Assembly: GCF_002295065.1 (NCBI RefSeq)
Contig: NZ_NSGG01000025.1
Span: 1-60,051 of the forward strand
Length of the DNA: 60,051 nt
From: Mesorhizobium sp. WSM3859
Lineage (GTDB): Bacteria > Pseudomonadota > Alphaproteobacteria > Rhizobiales > Rhizobiaceae
Reading direction: 5' to 3'
The position numbers and the translations under genes were made by a program. The notes under the pieces were generated by a model. It was given only the letters and a program-made list of their open reading frames with translations. It ran no database searches and was not told where the DNA came from. Below, in pieces: positions 9,385-19,148 of the stretch (within the stretch, counting starts at the first letter, position 1; each line of letters opens with the position of its first letter).

Positions 9385-10758
9385 TCAGGCGACCTTCACC
9401 GCCGGGAAGCTGACGGTCACGCCGAGACCCGGTTTGCGATCCTCCAGCTCTATCGCGGCGCCATGCAGGTCCGCCACCGCCTTGACGAGGCTCAAGCCCA
9501 AGCCGCTGCCGGGCGTCGTGCGGCTGGAATCCAGCCGGTACAGACGGCGGAATACTTTTTCGCGTTCCTCGGCGGGAATACCCGGGCCGTTGTCGCGGAC
9601 ATGGATGAGGACGTGGCTGCCATCCCTGGTCACCGAAAGCCCGATCGCGGTGCCCGGCGGGCAATGCCGGAGCGCGTTCTCGACCAGATTGGCGAGCATC
9701 TGCATCAGCAGGTCCCGGTCGCCGTGGATATACCATTTCGTATCGGGAACGACGCTCGTCGACAGCGACTTGCCGTCATCCTCCGCGACATCGGCATAGA
9801 CGTCGCCGATGGTCCCGACGATCGGCCCGACATCGAGGTCGACGAAGCGGGCCTTGCGGGCGCCGGCTTCGATCTGGGCGATGCGCAGCAGCGCGTCGAA
9901 GGTGCTGTTGATCTGCTGGCTTTCGGCGCGGGCGTCGGTCAGCTCGGTTGAGACGTCCTCGCCCAACGCCGTCTTGTCGGCGGCGGATTCCAGGATCATC
10001 TGCAGCCGGTTGAGCGGCGTCTTGAGGTCATGCGCGATGTTGGCGCTCACCTCCCGCATGCCGTCGACCAGCGCCGACAGGCGCTCGAGCGCGGCATTCA
10101 CCTGGGCGGAGACGGCGTCGATGTCGTCGCCGCTGCCGATCAGCGGAATGCGGGCATCGAGCCGCCCATGCGAGACGTCGACCATGGTGCTGGCGATGCC
10201 ATCGAGGCGCCGCTGGACACGCGAGGCGAGCACGGCGCCGCCGCCGATCGCCAGAACGGTGATGACGAGCGTAGCCCAGCCGAAGCTCATCAGCACGATC
10301 CTTTCGAGATCCTCGGTTTCCGAGAGCGAGAAGGCGACCGTCAGGCGGTTGTCGCCGACCGGGCCTGAATAGGCGCGGTATTCGGTGTCGGGCGCCACGC
10401 CCGGCAGGCTGGCGGTGAACATGGAAAAGCCGTCCGGCAGGCCTGAGGCAGTGAAATCGCCGGCGAGCCGGTTGCCGTCCTTGTTGGTAAGGGAAAAGAT
10501 CTCGTCCTTGTCCTGGCTGAACTGGGCATGGTCCCTGACGGTCGCGACGAGATCCTCCTCGTCGCTCTCGGCACTGGTCGCGGCGATCAGCGAATAGGTC
10601 TCCTTGATCGACTGATCGAGCTGCCTGGCGAGCGAGGCGCTCATCAGTTGATAGACGATCGCGCCGGACAGGATGAAGGCCAGCAGGAACAGGAAGGCGA
10701 AAGTCAGCGCCAGCCTGAACGGCGTGCTGCGCAAAAGGCTGGAGCGGTTTTCGCTCAT
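9385..10758 (-). CDS. Two-component sensor histidine kinase
   Basis: A 457-residue membrane kinase. Transmembrane helices at about residues 13-33 and 170-190 enclose a periplasmic sensor of about 135 residues, followed by a HAMP domain. The phosphoacceptor box is NIAHDLKTPLNRLQ, the N box NLVENALRH, the G1 box RDNGPGIP and the G2 box GSGLGLSLVKAV. It lies 45 bases downstream of its response regulator gene and is probably co-transcribed with it. The signal is unknown. Confidence 0.94.
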   Translation of the reverse strand: MSENRSSLLRSTPFRLALTFAFLFLLAFILSGAIVYQLMSASLARQLDQSIKETYSLIAATSAESDEEDLVATVRDHAQFSQDKDEIFSLTNKDGNRLAGDFTASGLPDGFSMFTASLPGVAPDTEYRAYSGPVGDNRLTVAFSLSETEDLERIVLMSFGWATLVITVLAIGGGAVLASRVQRRLDGIASTMVDVSHGRLDARIPLIGSGDDIDAVSAQVNAALERLSALVDGMREVSANIAHDLKTPLNRLQMILESAADKTALGEDVSTELTDARAESQQINSTFDALLRIAQIEAGARKARFVDLDVGPIVGTIGDVYADVAEDDGKSLSTSVVPDTKWYIHGDRDLLMQMLANLVENALRHCPPGTAIGLSVTRDGSHVLIHVRDNGPGIPAEEREKVFRRLYRLDSSRTTPGSGLGLSLVKAVADLHGAAIELEDRKPGLGVTVSFPAVKVA

Positions 10759-10803
10759 GTGACCGCGAAAGTCGTTGGTCGCCCCGCAATTGCGGACGGG
10801 GGG

Positions 10804-11481
10804 TCAGGCCGGAACATGCAGGCTGTAGCCGGTGTTGCGCACGGTGTGGATCAGCGGCACATCGAACGGCCTGTCAACCTTGGCCCTTAGCCGGCTGATA
10901 TGGGTCTCGACGACGCTGGTCTTGGGGTCGAAGTGAAAATCCCAGACGCGCTCGAGAAGCATGGTGCGGGTGATGACGCGGCCCTCGCCGCGCATCAGCA
11001 CCTCGAGCAGGCTGAACTCGCGCGGCTGCAGGTCGATCGGCTGGCCCTGCCTGGTCACGCGGCGCTGGATCAGGTCCATTTCCAGGTCGGCGACGCGCAG
11101 CGCCGTCTTCTGCTCCTGCGCCGCCGGCCGTCGGCCGAGCGCATGGATGCGGGCAAGCAGCTCCGAAAAGGCGAAGGGCTTGACCAGGTAGTCGTCGCCG
11201 CCCGCCTCAAGCCCCTCGACGCGGTCGTCGACGCCGCCGATGGAGGTCAGGAAGATAGCCGGCGTATGGATCCCGGCGGCGCGCACCGCCTTGATCATCG
11301 ACAGGCCGTCGAGGCCGGGAACCATGCGGTCGGCGACGATCACGTCATAGGTGTCGCGGGTCGCGGCGAAGAGGCCGTCGTGACCGTCGCGCAAGAGATC
11401 GCAGACATGGCCGGCCTCGGTCAGCCCGCGGACGATATAGTCGGCGGTTCTCGGATCGTCTTCAACAAGCAGAAGTCGCAT
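10804..11481 (-). CDS. OmpR-family response regulator
   Basis: A 225-residue regulator with an N-terminal receiver (acidic pair in LLVEDDPRT, phosphoacceptor Asp in IVADRMVPGLDG, conserved Lys in LVKPFAFSELLAR) and a C-terminal winged helix ending in SVVETHISRLRAKVDRPF. It resembles the CopR/CusR/QseB branch. It is the partner of the downstream kinase. A CopR-like inverted motif at 12902-12919 is a candidate binding site. The start MRLLLVEDD at 11481 is preferred by homology over an upstream in-frame start. Confidence 0.93.
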   Translation of the reverse strand: MRLLLVEDDPRTADYIVRGLTEAGHVCDLLRDGHDGLFAATRDTYDVIVADRMVPGLDGLSMIKAVRAAGIHTPAIFLTSIGGVDDRVEGLEAGGDDYLVKPFAFSELLARIHALGRRPAAQEQKTALRVADLEMDLIQRRVTRQGQPIDLQPREFSLLEVLMRGEGRVITRTMLLERVWDFHFDPKTSVVETHISRLRAKVDRPFDVPLIHTVRNTGYSLHVPA

Positions 11482-11615
11482 CGCCTCGGGCTGTCCTTGC
11501 CGCCTCAACCCGGCATGGCGGCGCCGGCTGCGGTTTCTTCCTGGCTGGTTCTCCAGGACACGATGCCGAAAGTTTAACCCGGCTTTCGGACGGCATCATG
11601 CCCCATCTCGTCGTT

Positions 11616-11650
11616 TTGGCGCAATTCCGGACGGAGATTGCTCTAACCAT
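11616..11650. repeat. Short dispersed repeat with GCAATTCCGGACGG core (family F)
   Basis: The core GCAATTCCGGACGGAGATTG recurs with variations near 25870, 34195, 34365 and 49718, always between genes and often followed by TTGCTCTA. Similar sequences are abundant in Mesorhizobium intergenic DNA, as I recall. No function can be assigned. Confidence 0.55.
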
Positions 11651-11720
11651 CTGTTTTTACGCATTCGGGGGCCGAAAACCGCTACACATTTTTGCGAGAT
11701 GGCTGTTTCCTGGACCACGC

Positions 11721-12506
11721 TCAGTCGAGCAGGGCTTGCTCGTCCTCGTCGATCAGGTTCTTCAGGGTCATATAAAGAACGATGGCCACGATGCAGCCGA
11801 GGAAGATCAGGCTGGTGAAGGTGGTACCGAAGCCCATGCCGCCATATTCGCCAGGCTGCGAGAGCAGGTCGCCGAAGGAGGCGCCGAACGGCCGGGTCAG
11901 GATATAGGCGAGCCAGAAGGCGAGGATGCCGTTCAGGCCGAGGAAGAACCAGGCAACCCCGATCGCCGCGATGACGCCGCCAAAGATGAGGCCGGTGGTG
12001 AGATAACCCATGTTGAAGCGCTCGGCGACCAGATCGCCGGCGGCCGTGCCGAGCGAGAAGGTGAAGAGGATCGCAAGCCAGTAGAAGACCTCGCGCCGGG
12101 TGGTGAAGATGGTGTGGATCGACAGGGTCTTTTCGCTTGCGTACCAAACGATGAAAGTCAGCGCCAGCACGGCCGAGAAGATGATCGTCGTGGTCTCCAG
12201 CCGCACGCCGAAATTGTCGACGAGGTTGTCGGTGACCAGGGTGCCGACGATGCTGATCAGCACGACCGCCAGCCAGTAGGCCCAGGGCACATAGCGCTTC
12301 TGCGCGAATTGCAGGATGAGCGCGACGACGAGGATGCCGCTCATGATCAAGGATGTGACGGTAAGGCCGAGGCCGAGATTCACGGCGAGATAGTCGGCCG
12401 CCGTTTCGCCCATGGTCACCGCCATGACCTTGATCAGCCAGAAATCGAGGGTGACTTCCGGGACCCTGTTCAATTCGGGCCCGCGTTCATCTGTTGTTGC
12501 GGTCAT
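11721..12506 (-). CDS. Multi-spanning membrane protein with DUF347 repeats (COG4705-like)
   Basis: A 261-residue inner-membrane protein with about eight hydrophobic helices arranged in repeats; the pattern VMAVTMGETAADYLAVNLGL near residue 27 and FSLGTAAGDLVAERFNMGYL near residue 146 are two copies of the same unit, with a weaker one at LVTDNLVDNFGV. This matches the DUF347/COG4705 family, which has no established function. ATG at 12506 has GGAG about 11 bases before it; a GTG four codons earlier is possible. It lies in the same direction as the two-component genes, 239 bases upstream of them, and right after a small secreted protein. Confidence 0.82.
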   Translation of the reverse strand: MTATTDERGPELNRVPEVTLDFWLIKVMAVTMGETAADYLAVNLGLGLTVTSLIMSGILVVALILQFAQKRYVPWAYWLAVVLISIVGTLVTDNLVDNFGVRLETTTIIFSAVLALTFIVWYASEKTLSIHTIFTTRREVFYWLAILFTFSLGTAAGDLVAERFNMGYLTTGLIFGGVIAAIGVAWFFLGLNGILAFWLAYILTRPFGASFGDLLSQPGEYGGMGFGTTFTSLIFLGCIVAIVLYMTLKNLIDEDEQALLD

Positions 12507-12531
12507 GACGGAATCCACTCCGGGCTGGGCC

Positions 12532-12789
12532 CTACTTGCCGAGGATCTTCATGGCCTGGGCGAAGAAGTCGTCGGCGCGCTTGTCATCGTCGGCATTGCA
12601 GCGCTCGATGCCCTTGGTCTCCAGTTCCGAAACCTTGTTCTTGTCGGCATCGTCGAGCGTCGCCTTGGCCTCGGCGGCGCGCAGATCCTTCAACGCCGTC
12701 TCGCAAGGCGTCGGGGCGGCAATGGCTGAAGCCAAGGGAGCAGTGGTCGCGATGGCGGCAAAGGCGAAAGCAAGGGCAAATTTGTTCAT
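12532..12789 (-). CDS. Small secreted protein of unknown function
   Basis: An 85-residue protein with a typical signal peptide (MNKFALAFAFAAIATTAPLA, cleavage likely near AIAA at about 24). The mature part is a short helical, charged chain with two cysteines (PTPCETALKDL and IERCNADDD) that could form a disulphide. ATG at 12789 has AGGA seven bases upstream. It lies 25 bases ahead of the DUF347 membrane protein gene in the same direction. No family is recognised. Confidence 0.75.
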   Translation of the reverse strand: MNKFALAFAFAAIATTAPLASAIAAPTPCETALKDLRAAEAKATLDDADKNKVSELETKGIERCNADDDKRADDFFAQAMKILGK

Positions 12790-12901
12790 GACCATATCCT
12801 GACGTTTGAGCGCCGGTGTCCGGCGCCTGCTCAAGCCACCTCAAAATCGGTGCGGCCATCGTCAGGTTTAGGCAGGCGAATTCACCGCAGCCTGTCCGGG
12901 T

Positions 12902-12919
12902 CCTTACAAATTCGTAAGG
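12902..12919. promoter_or_regulatory. Inverted CCTTAC-N6-GTAAGG, likely response-regulator box
   Basis: CCTTACAAATTCGTAAGG is a perfect 6+6 inverted repeat. It resembles the TTACA-N-TGTAA boxes bound by CopR/CusR/QseB-type regulators. It lies between the divergent secreted-protein and methyltransferase-like genes, about 110 bases from either start, and a regulator of that class is encoded at 10804-11481. Confidence 0.5.
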
Positions 12920-13012
12920 TCGGTCAAAAACATTCGCCGGGTCTCGTCATCGCCCGGCGGAAGAGCTAGACAAGGCCCGGCGTCCGTCTCGGCGCCGGAG
13001 CGGTGAGAAAGA

Positions 13013-13645
13013 ATGGCCTACACGTCCCTCAAAGCGGCGCCGAAAGCGTTCGACCAGCACAAGCGCCTGATTGTCGTGCAGGTGGTCGCCGTGCTTGCCG
13101 TCATCCTGCTTCTCTTCAGCAAGCCGGCGCTGGCCGAAGGGTCGGACGGTCACGAAGTCGTCGAAACGATCGGCTTTGTGATGGTGCTGATCTGCTTCCT
13201 CGGCCGGCTGTGGAGCATCCTTTTCGTCGGCGGCAGGAAGAATGACGAACTGATTGTATCCGGCCCGTTCTCGATGACCCAGAACCCGCTCTATTTCTTC
13301 TCGACCGTCGGCGCGGTCGGTACCGGGCTGATGTTCGGTTCGGTGCTGGCGGCCGCGATGCTCGGCCTGGCAAGCTTCCTCGTCTTCCGGTTTACCGCGC
13401 GCAAGGAGGCTGAGCATCTCGCCGGCAAGTTCGGCGCCGTTCATGCGGCCTATGCCCAACGCACGCCGCGCTTCTGGCCGAACCCGCTGCTTTACCGCGA
13501 CGAGGGCCAGTGGCTGTTCTCGACGGCCGCGCTGCGCAGGACGTTCCGCGACGGGCTCTATTTCCTGGCGCTGTTTCCGCTCATCGAGGCGGTCGAGTAT
13601 TTCCGCCTCAGCGGCCACTTGCCGACGCTTTTCACTGTCTATTAG
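13013..13645 (+). CDS. Isoprenylcysteine/phospholipid methyltransferase-like membrane protein
   Basis: A 210-residue membrane protein with about four hydrophobic segments. The C-terminal half shows the ICMT/PEMT family pattern: SGPFSMTQNPLYFFS (canonical GPYxxxRNPxY) and EAEHLAGKFGAVHAAYAQRTPRF (canonical E...L...FG..Y..Y). These motifs bind S-adenosylmethionine in the family. Bacterial relatives have mostly unknown substrates. It is divergent from the secreted protein/DUF347 genes and overlaps the convergent gene at 13632 by 14 bases. Confidence 0.8.
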   Translation: MAYTSLKAAPKAFDQHKRLIVVQVVAVLAVILLLFSKPALAEGSDGHEVVETIGFVMVLICFLGRLWSILFVGGRKNDELIVSGPFSMTQNPLYFFSTVGAVGTGLMFGSVLAAAMLGLASFLVFRFTARKEAEHLAGKFGAVHAAYAQRTPRFWPNPLLYRDEGQWLFSTAALRRTFRDGLYFLALFPLIEAVEYFRLSGHLPTLFTVY

Positions 13646-13844
13646 AGTCGCGTGCGGCGCGGCGCGTGCTCTCAAGGAGAATCGCCAGGCAGCCGGTGAG
13701 AAGCAGCAAACCGCCGATGAGCGGCGGCAGCCCCAGGACCTTCACCGCGGCGGTGACGAGCGCGATCAGGACGAGGGCCAGCAGAGCGAGATTGCCGTCG
13801 TCGACGAACATGCCGACGAGTTCCTTGAAGACAAGACGGATCAT
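13632..13844 (-). CDS. Small two-helix membrane protein
   Basis: A 70-residue protein with two hydrophobic segments (LALLALVLIALVTAAVKVL and LPPLIGGLLLLTGCLAILL). The start MIRLVFKEL overlaps the stop of the upstream membrane protein gene by four bases, suggesting coupled translation. Its end overlaps the convergent methyltransferase-like gene by 14 bases. No family is recognised; it probably works with the upstream protein. Confidence 0.7.
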   Translation of the reverse strand: MIRLVFKELVGMFVDDGNLALLALVLIALVTAAVKVLGLPPLIGGLLLLTGCLAILLESTRRAARDSNRQ

Positions 13845-14596
13845 CGGGCAACTCCTTCGGCGGGCGCCGGATAGGCGCCGCGCAGCCAGCGCAAAATGGC
13901 GAAGGATGCGGCGGCGATGACGGCGAAGATGGCGAGCAGAGCGAGGTCGGCGCCCGGCCACTCCGCGCCGAGGCCTTCGCCAGTCCAGAACACGCCGAAG
14001 CTGGTCAGCATCAGCCCGACGACGAATTTCAGCGCATTCTCGGGCACGCGCGCCAGGGGCCGGTGCACGGCAAGGCCGATCAGCATCACCAGCACGAAGG
14101 CCGCCAGCGCGCCAAGGCCGGCATAGAGCGTCTGGCCATGCGCGGCGCCGACGGCAATGACGATGAACACCACTTCGACACCTTCGAGCAGCACCGCCTT
14201 GAACGACGCGACGGCGGCCAGATAGTCGGCGCGGCGCTCGCTGGCCTGCCGCCGTAGCACCTCCGTCTCCTCGGAAAAGGCCTGCTCCTCGTCATGCAGC
14301 GCAATCACGCCGGCGCTGCGCAGGATCGCTTTCCGCAGCCAGCGCATGCCGAACAGGATCAGGAGCACGCCGACCACGAATTGCAGGACGGCGATGGGGA
14401 CGAGCGCCAGCAGCGGCCCGAAAATGAGCACCAGCGCGGCAAGCAGGATGAGCGCCAGGGCAGCGCCCGAGAGCGCCGGGCGCCAGCCGCGCGTCAGCCC
14501 GACGGCAAGCACGATGGTGAAGGCTTCGACCACTTCGACGAAGGAGGCCAGGAAAGAGGCCGTCACAGTGGAAAATATGGGCGTCAGGCCATGCAT
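13841..14596 (-). CDS. Polytopic membrane protein, COG4280-like
   Basis: A 251-residue protein with about six or seven transmembrane helices and two internal repeats centred on acidic motifs in the membrane: SFVEVVEAFTIVLAVG near the N-terminus and LLEGVEVVFIVIAVG near the middle, separated by a charged loop. Twin in-membrane glutamate motifs of this kind recall cation transporters such as FTR1 or the UPF0016/GDT1 group, but function is not established. The start is uncertain: ATG at 14596, or TTG five codons earlier at 14611; neither has a good ribosome site. It may be translationally coupled to the small frame upstream. Confidence 0.75.
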   Translation of the reverse strand: MHGLTPIFSTVTASFLASFVEVVEAFTIVLAVGLTRGWRPALSGAALALILLAALVLIFGPLLALVPIAVLQFVVGVLLILFGMRWLRKAILRSAGVIALHDEEQAFSEETEVLRRQASERRADYLAAVASFKAVLLEGVEVVFIVIAVGAAHGQTLYAGLGALAAFVLVMLIGLAVHRPLARVPENALKFVVGLMLTSFGVFWTGEGLGAEWPGADLALLAIFAVIAAASFAILRWLRGAYPAPAEGVAR

Positions 14597-14763
14597 GAAG
14601 GCATCGTCCAATGCTGGGGAATCATCGGCTGGCGCAAACGATACAGCGCTCCGGCGGCGGCGAGAATGCCGGAGATGATCGCAGGGCCGATCGGCGCGCC
14701 GGCACCGACATGCGCCACCTGTGTCGTGGTTTGATCGCGCTCTGACCGAGCGGGACCGGACAT
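14584..14763 (-). CDS. Putative 59-residue membrane peptide
   Basis: An ATG-started frame whose product has one clear hydrophobic helix (APIGPAIISGILAAAGALYR, about residues 23-42) after a polar N-terminus. Its end overlaps the start of the COG4280-like gene, giving a run of three overlapping membrane-protein frames. No strong ribosome site is seen, and no family is recognised, so it could be spurious. Confidence 0.4.
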   Translation of the reverse strand: MSGPARSERDQTTTQVAHVGAGAPIGPAIISGILAAAGALYRLRQPMIPQHWTMPSCMA

Positions 14764-14889
14764 TTCGAGGAACTCATTGACGGTCTGTATCCATTCGGTG
14801 TCCGTTGTATCGCGGCACCGCCCTGGCTATCTGCGGGAGCAACAAGGCATTTAAGCGGCCGATGGGCCGCTCCAGCAGGAACGGAGCAC

Positions 14890-15909
14890 ATGAAGAAGAT
14901 CGGTTTTCTGTCGTTCGGGCATTGGTCGCCCTCGCCGCAATCGGGCACGCGCTCGGGCGCCGACGCGCTGCTGCAGTCGATCGACCTGGCGGTCGCGGCC
15001 GAGGAGCTCGGCGCCGACGGCGCCTATTTTCGCGTCCACCATTTTGCCCGGCAGCTCGCCTCGCCGTTCCCGCTGCTGGCCGCCGCCGGCGCCAAGACCA
15101 AGCGTATCGAGCTCGGCACCGCCGTTATCGACATGCGCTACGAGAATCCGCTCTACATGGCCGAAGACGCGGGTGCCGCCGACCTCATCGCCGGCGGGCG
15201 TTTGCAGCTGGGCATCAGCCGCGGCTCGCCCGAGCAGGTGATCGATGGCTGGCGCTATTTCGGCTACGTGCCGCAAGAGGGTAAGAGCGACGCCGACATG
15301 GCGCGAAACCACGCCGAGATCTTCCTCGACCTGTTGCGCGGCGAAGGTTTTGCTCAGCCCAACCCGCGGCCGATGTTCCCCAACCCGCCCGGGCTACTTC
15401 GGCTGGAGCCTTTCTCGGCCGGTCTGCGCGACCGCATCTGGTGGGGCGCGGCCACCGACGCCACAGCGGTATGGGCGGCCAAGCTCGGCATGAATCTGCA
15501 GAGCTCGACGCTGAAATTCGACGAGAGCGGCGAGCCGCTGCATGTCCAGCAGGCCAAGCAGATAAGGGCCTATCGCGCCGCCTGGAAGGAAGCCGGCCAC
15601 ACGCGGGAGCCGCGCGTCTCAGTCAGCCGCAGCGTCTTTGCCCTCGTCAACGACATGGACCGCGCCTATTTCGGCGGCAGCGAGGGCGAGGACCACTTTG
15701 GCTATATCGAGCCGGAGAAGCGCGCCGTGTTCGGCCGCACCTATGCCGCCGAGCCGGACAAGCTGGTCGAACAGCTCAGGGAAGACGAGGCGATCGCCGA
15801 GGCCGACACGCTGCTGCTCACCGTGCCCAATCAGCTCGGCGTCGACTACAATGCCCATGTCATCGAGTCGATCCTGAAGCACGTCGCGCCGGCGCTCGGC
15901 TGGCGGTGA
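14890..15909 (+). CDS. LLM class flavin-dependent oxidoreductase
   Basis: A 339-residue protein of the bacterial luciferase-like monooxygenase superfamily (TIM barrel using FMN or F420). It begins MKKIGFLSFGHWS and shows the family patterns ADGAYFRVHHFARQLASPFPLLA and RLQLGISRGSPEQ. A GGAACGGAGC ribosome site precedes the ATG. The gene stands alone between an unannotated gap and a small exported-protein gene. The substrate is unknown. Confidence 0.92.
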   Translation: MKKIGFLSFGHWSPSPQSGTRSGADALLQSIDLAVAAEELGADGAYFRVHHFARQLASPFPLLAAAGAKTKRIELGTAVIDMRYENPLYMAEDAGAADLIAGGRLQLGISRGSPEQVIDGWRYFGYVPQEGKSDADMARNHAEIFLDLLRGEGFAQPNPRPMFPNPPGLLRLEPFSAGLRDRIWWGAATDATAVWAAKLGMNLQSSTLKFDESGEPLHVQQAKQIRAYRAAWKEAGHTREPRVSVSRSVFALVNDMDRAYFGGSEGEDHFGYIEPEKRAVFGRTYAAEPDKLVEQLREDEAIAEADTLLLTVPNQLGVDYNAHVIESILKHVAPALGWR

Positions 15910-16000
15910 CGGTGTCGGCCGCAATCTGCGTCTCCGGCCAAGGGTTGTCGATTATATTAAGTGCGCCTAAAATTCCCTCTTTGGGTTGGAAGGACCAACC

Positions 16001-16396
16001 GTGGAGAGGGGTCTCGCAGGCCTGCTGGCCGCGACGCTGGCTTGCTTGCCGGTGGGTGGCCGATGCTGGTCGCAGGACAGCCTGTTCCCCAAATTGATTT
16101 CCGAAGAAGCAGTGAGAATGGCCAGCGCCCAGAGGTATTCCGATATTCTGGCGATGGAGTGTTTGCATGGACGGCTCTACCCGCGACGCCGAATAGAGAG
16201 GGGCTTCGAAAGGCACCTCGAGGAAATGAGGCTGACATTGATAGCGGAAGGGTACAGGATCGTGCCCGACATGGCCGCGAACGACCCGTTCCGGGCACTT
16301 TCGGAGATGGCGTTCGACGCCAAGCGCCGACTTGGCTTCGCACCGCAATCCGGCTGCCTTGCAGCATACTGGCTCGAAGACGATCGGGATTACTGA
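16001..16396 (+). CDS. Hypothetical small exported protein
   Basis: A 131-residue protein with a likely signal sequence (GLAGLLAATLACLPVGG). The GTG start at 16001 is chosen because GGAAGGA lies seven bases upstream; an earlier in-frame TTG has no such site. The mature part is basic and contains three cysteines (WCLASQ-type positions near MECLHGR and SGCLAAYW). No family is recognised. It is alone, between the LLM oxidoreductase and the ribose-type importer. Confidence 0.6.
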   Translation: MERGLAGLLAATLACLPVGGRCWSQDSLFPKLISEEAVRMASAQRYSDILAMECLHGRLYPRRRIERGFERHLEEMRLTLIAEGYRIVPDMAANDPFRALSEMAFDAKRRLGFAPQSGCLAAYWLEDDRDY

Positions 16397-16460
16397 ATAG
16401 CTGCAGCCATTGTCGGTGCTTGATACCCGACGTCAATGCAGTGCCCGATTGCACGCATCA

Positions 16461-16490
16461 TTGACACCCGGCAAATTCCGGCTCTATTTT
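16461..16490 (+). promoter_or_regulatory. Sigma-70-type promoter of the ribose-type importer
   Basis: TTGACA (16461-16466) is a perfect -35 hexamer, and TCTATTTT (16483-16490) supplies a -10 at a spacing of 17-18. The expected transcript start falls at about 16496, inside the palindromic operator that follows. Confidence 0.65.
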
Positions 16491-16494
16491 GTCG

Positions 16495-16520
16495 CGTAAT
16501 CGGTTACGTAACCGATTACG
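16495..16520. promoter_or_regulatory. 26-bp perfect palindrome, LacI-type operator
   Basis: CGTAATCGGTTAC is followed directly by its exact complement, with CG at the centre, as LacI/PurR-family operators usually have. It overlaps the predicted transcript start of the importer operon, 24 bases before the binding-protein ATG, so binding would block transcription. The LacI gene at 20183, the last of the cluster, is the obvious candidate regulator. Confidence 0.8.
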
Positions 16521-16543
16521 GCTCAATCAAGTGGAGGAGACTA

Positions 16544-17509
16544 ATGAGCAAGATTTCGAACATGCACGGGCTTGGCCCGTTCTCGCGGCGCCAGTTCCTG
16601 AAGACCAGCGCGCTCGCCGCCGGCGCGCTCGCCTTGCCGCTCGGCCCGGCTCTCGCGGCAGACAAGCCAAAGGTCGGCCTGGTGATGAAGTCGCTCGCCA
16701 ACGAGTTCTTCAAGCAGATGCAGGCCGGCGCCGAGGCCTATGCGGCCAAGAACAAGGATAAGTTCGATTTCGCCGCAGTCGGCATGAAGGACGAGCGCGA
16801 CTTCGCGGCCCAGGTCGACGCGATCGAGAACTTCATCACCCAGAAATACAACATCATCGTCGTGGCGCCGGCCGACTCCAAGGCCATGGTGACGCCGATC
16901 GCCAAGGCGCTGAAGGCCGGCATCAAGGTCATCAACATCGACGTCGCGCTCGACGAGAAAGCCAAGAAGAAGGCCGGCGTCGATCTCGCCTTCTTCGGTC
17001 CAGACAACCGCGCCGGCGCCAAGCTCGCCGGCGACGCGCTCGGCAAGGCGCTGGGCAAGGGCGGCAAGGTGGTCATCCTCGAGGGCAATCCCGAGGCCGA
17101 CAACGCCAAGCAGCGCAAGCTCGGCTTTGACGATTCGGTGAAGGAGTACGGGCTGAAGCTGCTCGACTCCAAGACCGCGCATTGGGAGACCGAGGAAGCC
17201 AACACGCTGATGACCAACTTCCTCACTCAGCATCCGGATATCCAGGGCGTGATGGCGGCCAATGATTCGATGGCGCTCGGCGTCGTCAAGGCGATCGACG
17301 CCGCCGGCAAGTCGGGCAAGATCAAGGTGGTCGGCTTCGACAACATCCCGGCCGTCGGCCCGCTGCTGAAGGAGGGCAAGATGCTCGCCACCGTCGAGCA
17401 ATATGGCGCGCAAATGGCCGCCATGGGCATCGATTACGGCCTGCGCGAAATGGCCGGTGAGAAATTCTCGGGCTGGGTCAAGACCGACGTCAAGCTGATC
17501 ACCGCCTGA
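16544..17509 (+). CDS. Ribose-type sugar ABC transporter substrate-binding protein
   Basis: A 321-residue periplasmic protein of the RbsB family. It has a twin-arginine signal (FSRRQFLKTSALAAGALALP), so it is probably exported folded. The mature part starts PKVGLVMKSLANEFFKQMQA and includes NIIVVAPADSKAMVTPI and ANDSMALGVVKAI. The ATG has GGAGGAG upstream. It is the first gene of a CUT2-type importer with ATPase, permease and LacI regulator behind it and a strong operator before it. Confidence 0.94.
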   Translation: MSKISNMHGLGPFSRRQFLKTSALAAGALALPLGPALAADKPKVGLVMKSLANEFFKQMQAGAEAYAAKNKDKFDFAAVGMKDERDFAAQVDAIENFITQKYNIIVVAPADSKAMVTPIAKALKAGIKVINIDVALDEKAKKKAGVDLAFFGPDNRAGAKLAGDALGKALGKGGKVVILEGNPEADNAKQRKLGFDDSVKEYGLKLLDSKTAHWETEEANTLMTNFLTQHPDIQGVMAANDSMALGVVKAIDAAGKSGKIKVVGFDNIPAVGPLLKEGKMLATVEQYGAQMAAMGIDYGLREMAGEKFSGWVKTDVKLITA

Positions 17510-17523
17510 GACTTTCAGAGACG

Positions 17524-17594
17524 CGCCGGCACATGCCGGCGCCGTAGCTCTGGCAACCGCGTCACCGCTGTCGGCATGTCCGGCAGCGGTGACG
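17524..17594 (+). repeat. Two hairpins between binding-protein and ATPase genes
   Basis: GCGCCGGCA/TGCCGGCGC-type arms (17523-17542, loop CA) and CGTCACCGCTG/CAGCGGTGACG (17560-17570 with 17584-17594) can fold. No U-run follows, so they are more likely mRNA-stabilising or attenuating structures that favour the binding protein over the ATPase and permease. Confidence 0.5.
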
Positions 17595-17648
17595 ACGCGC
17601 CCGCGCCGCTATCGCGGTGGATAAGCGCGGTTTAGGATTCTGTCGCCC

Positions 17649-19144
<1,496 letters not shown>

Positions 19145-19148
<4 letters not shown>

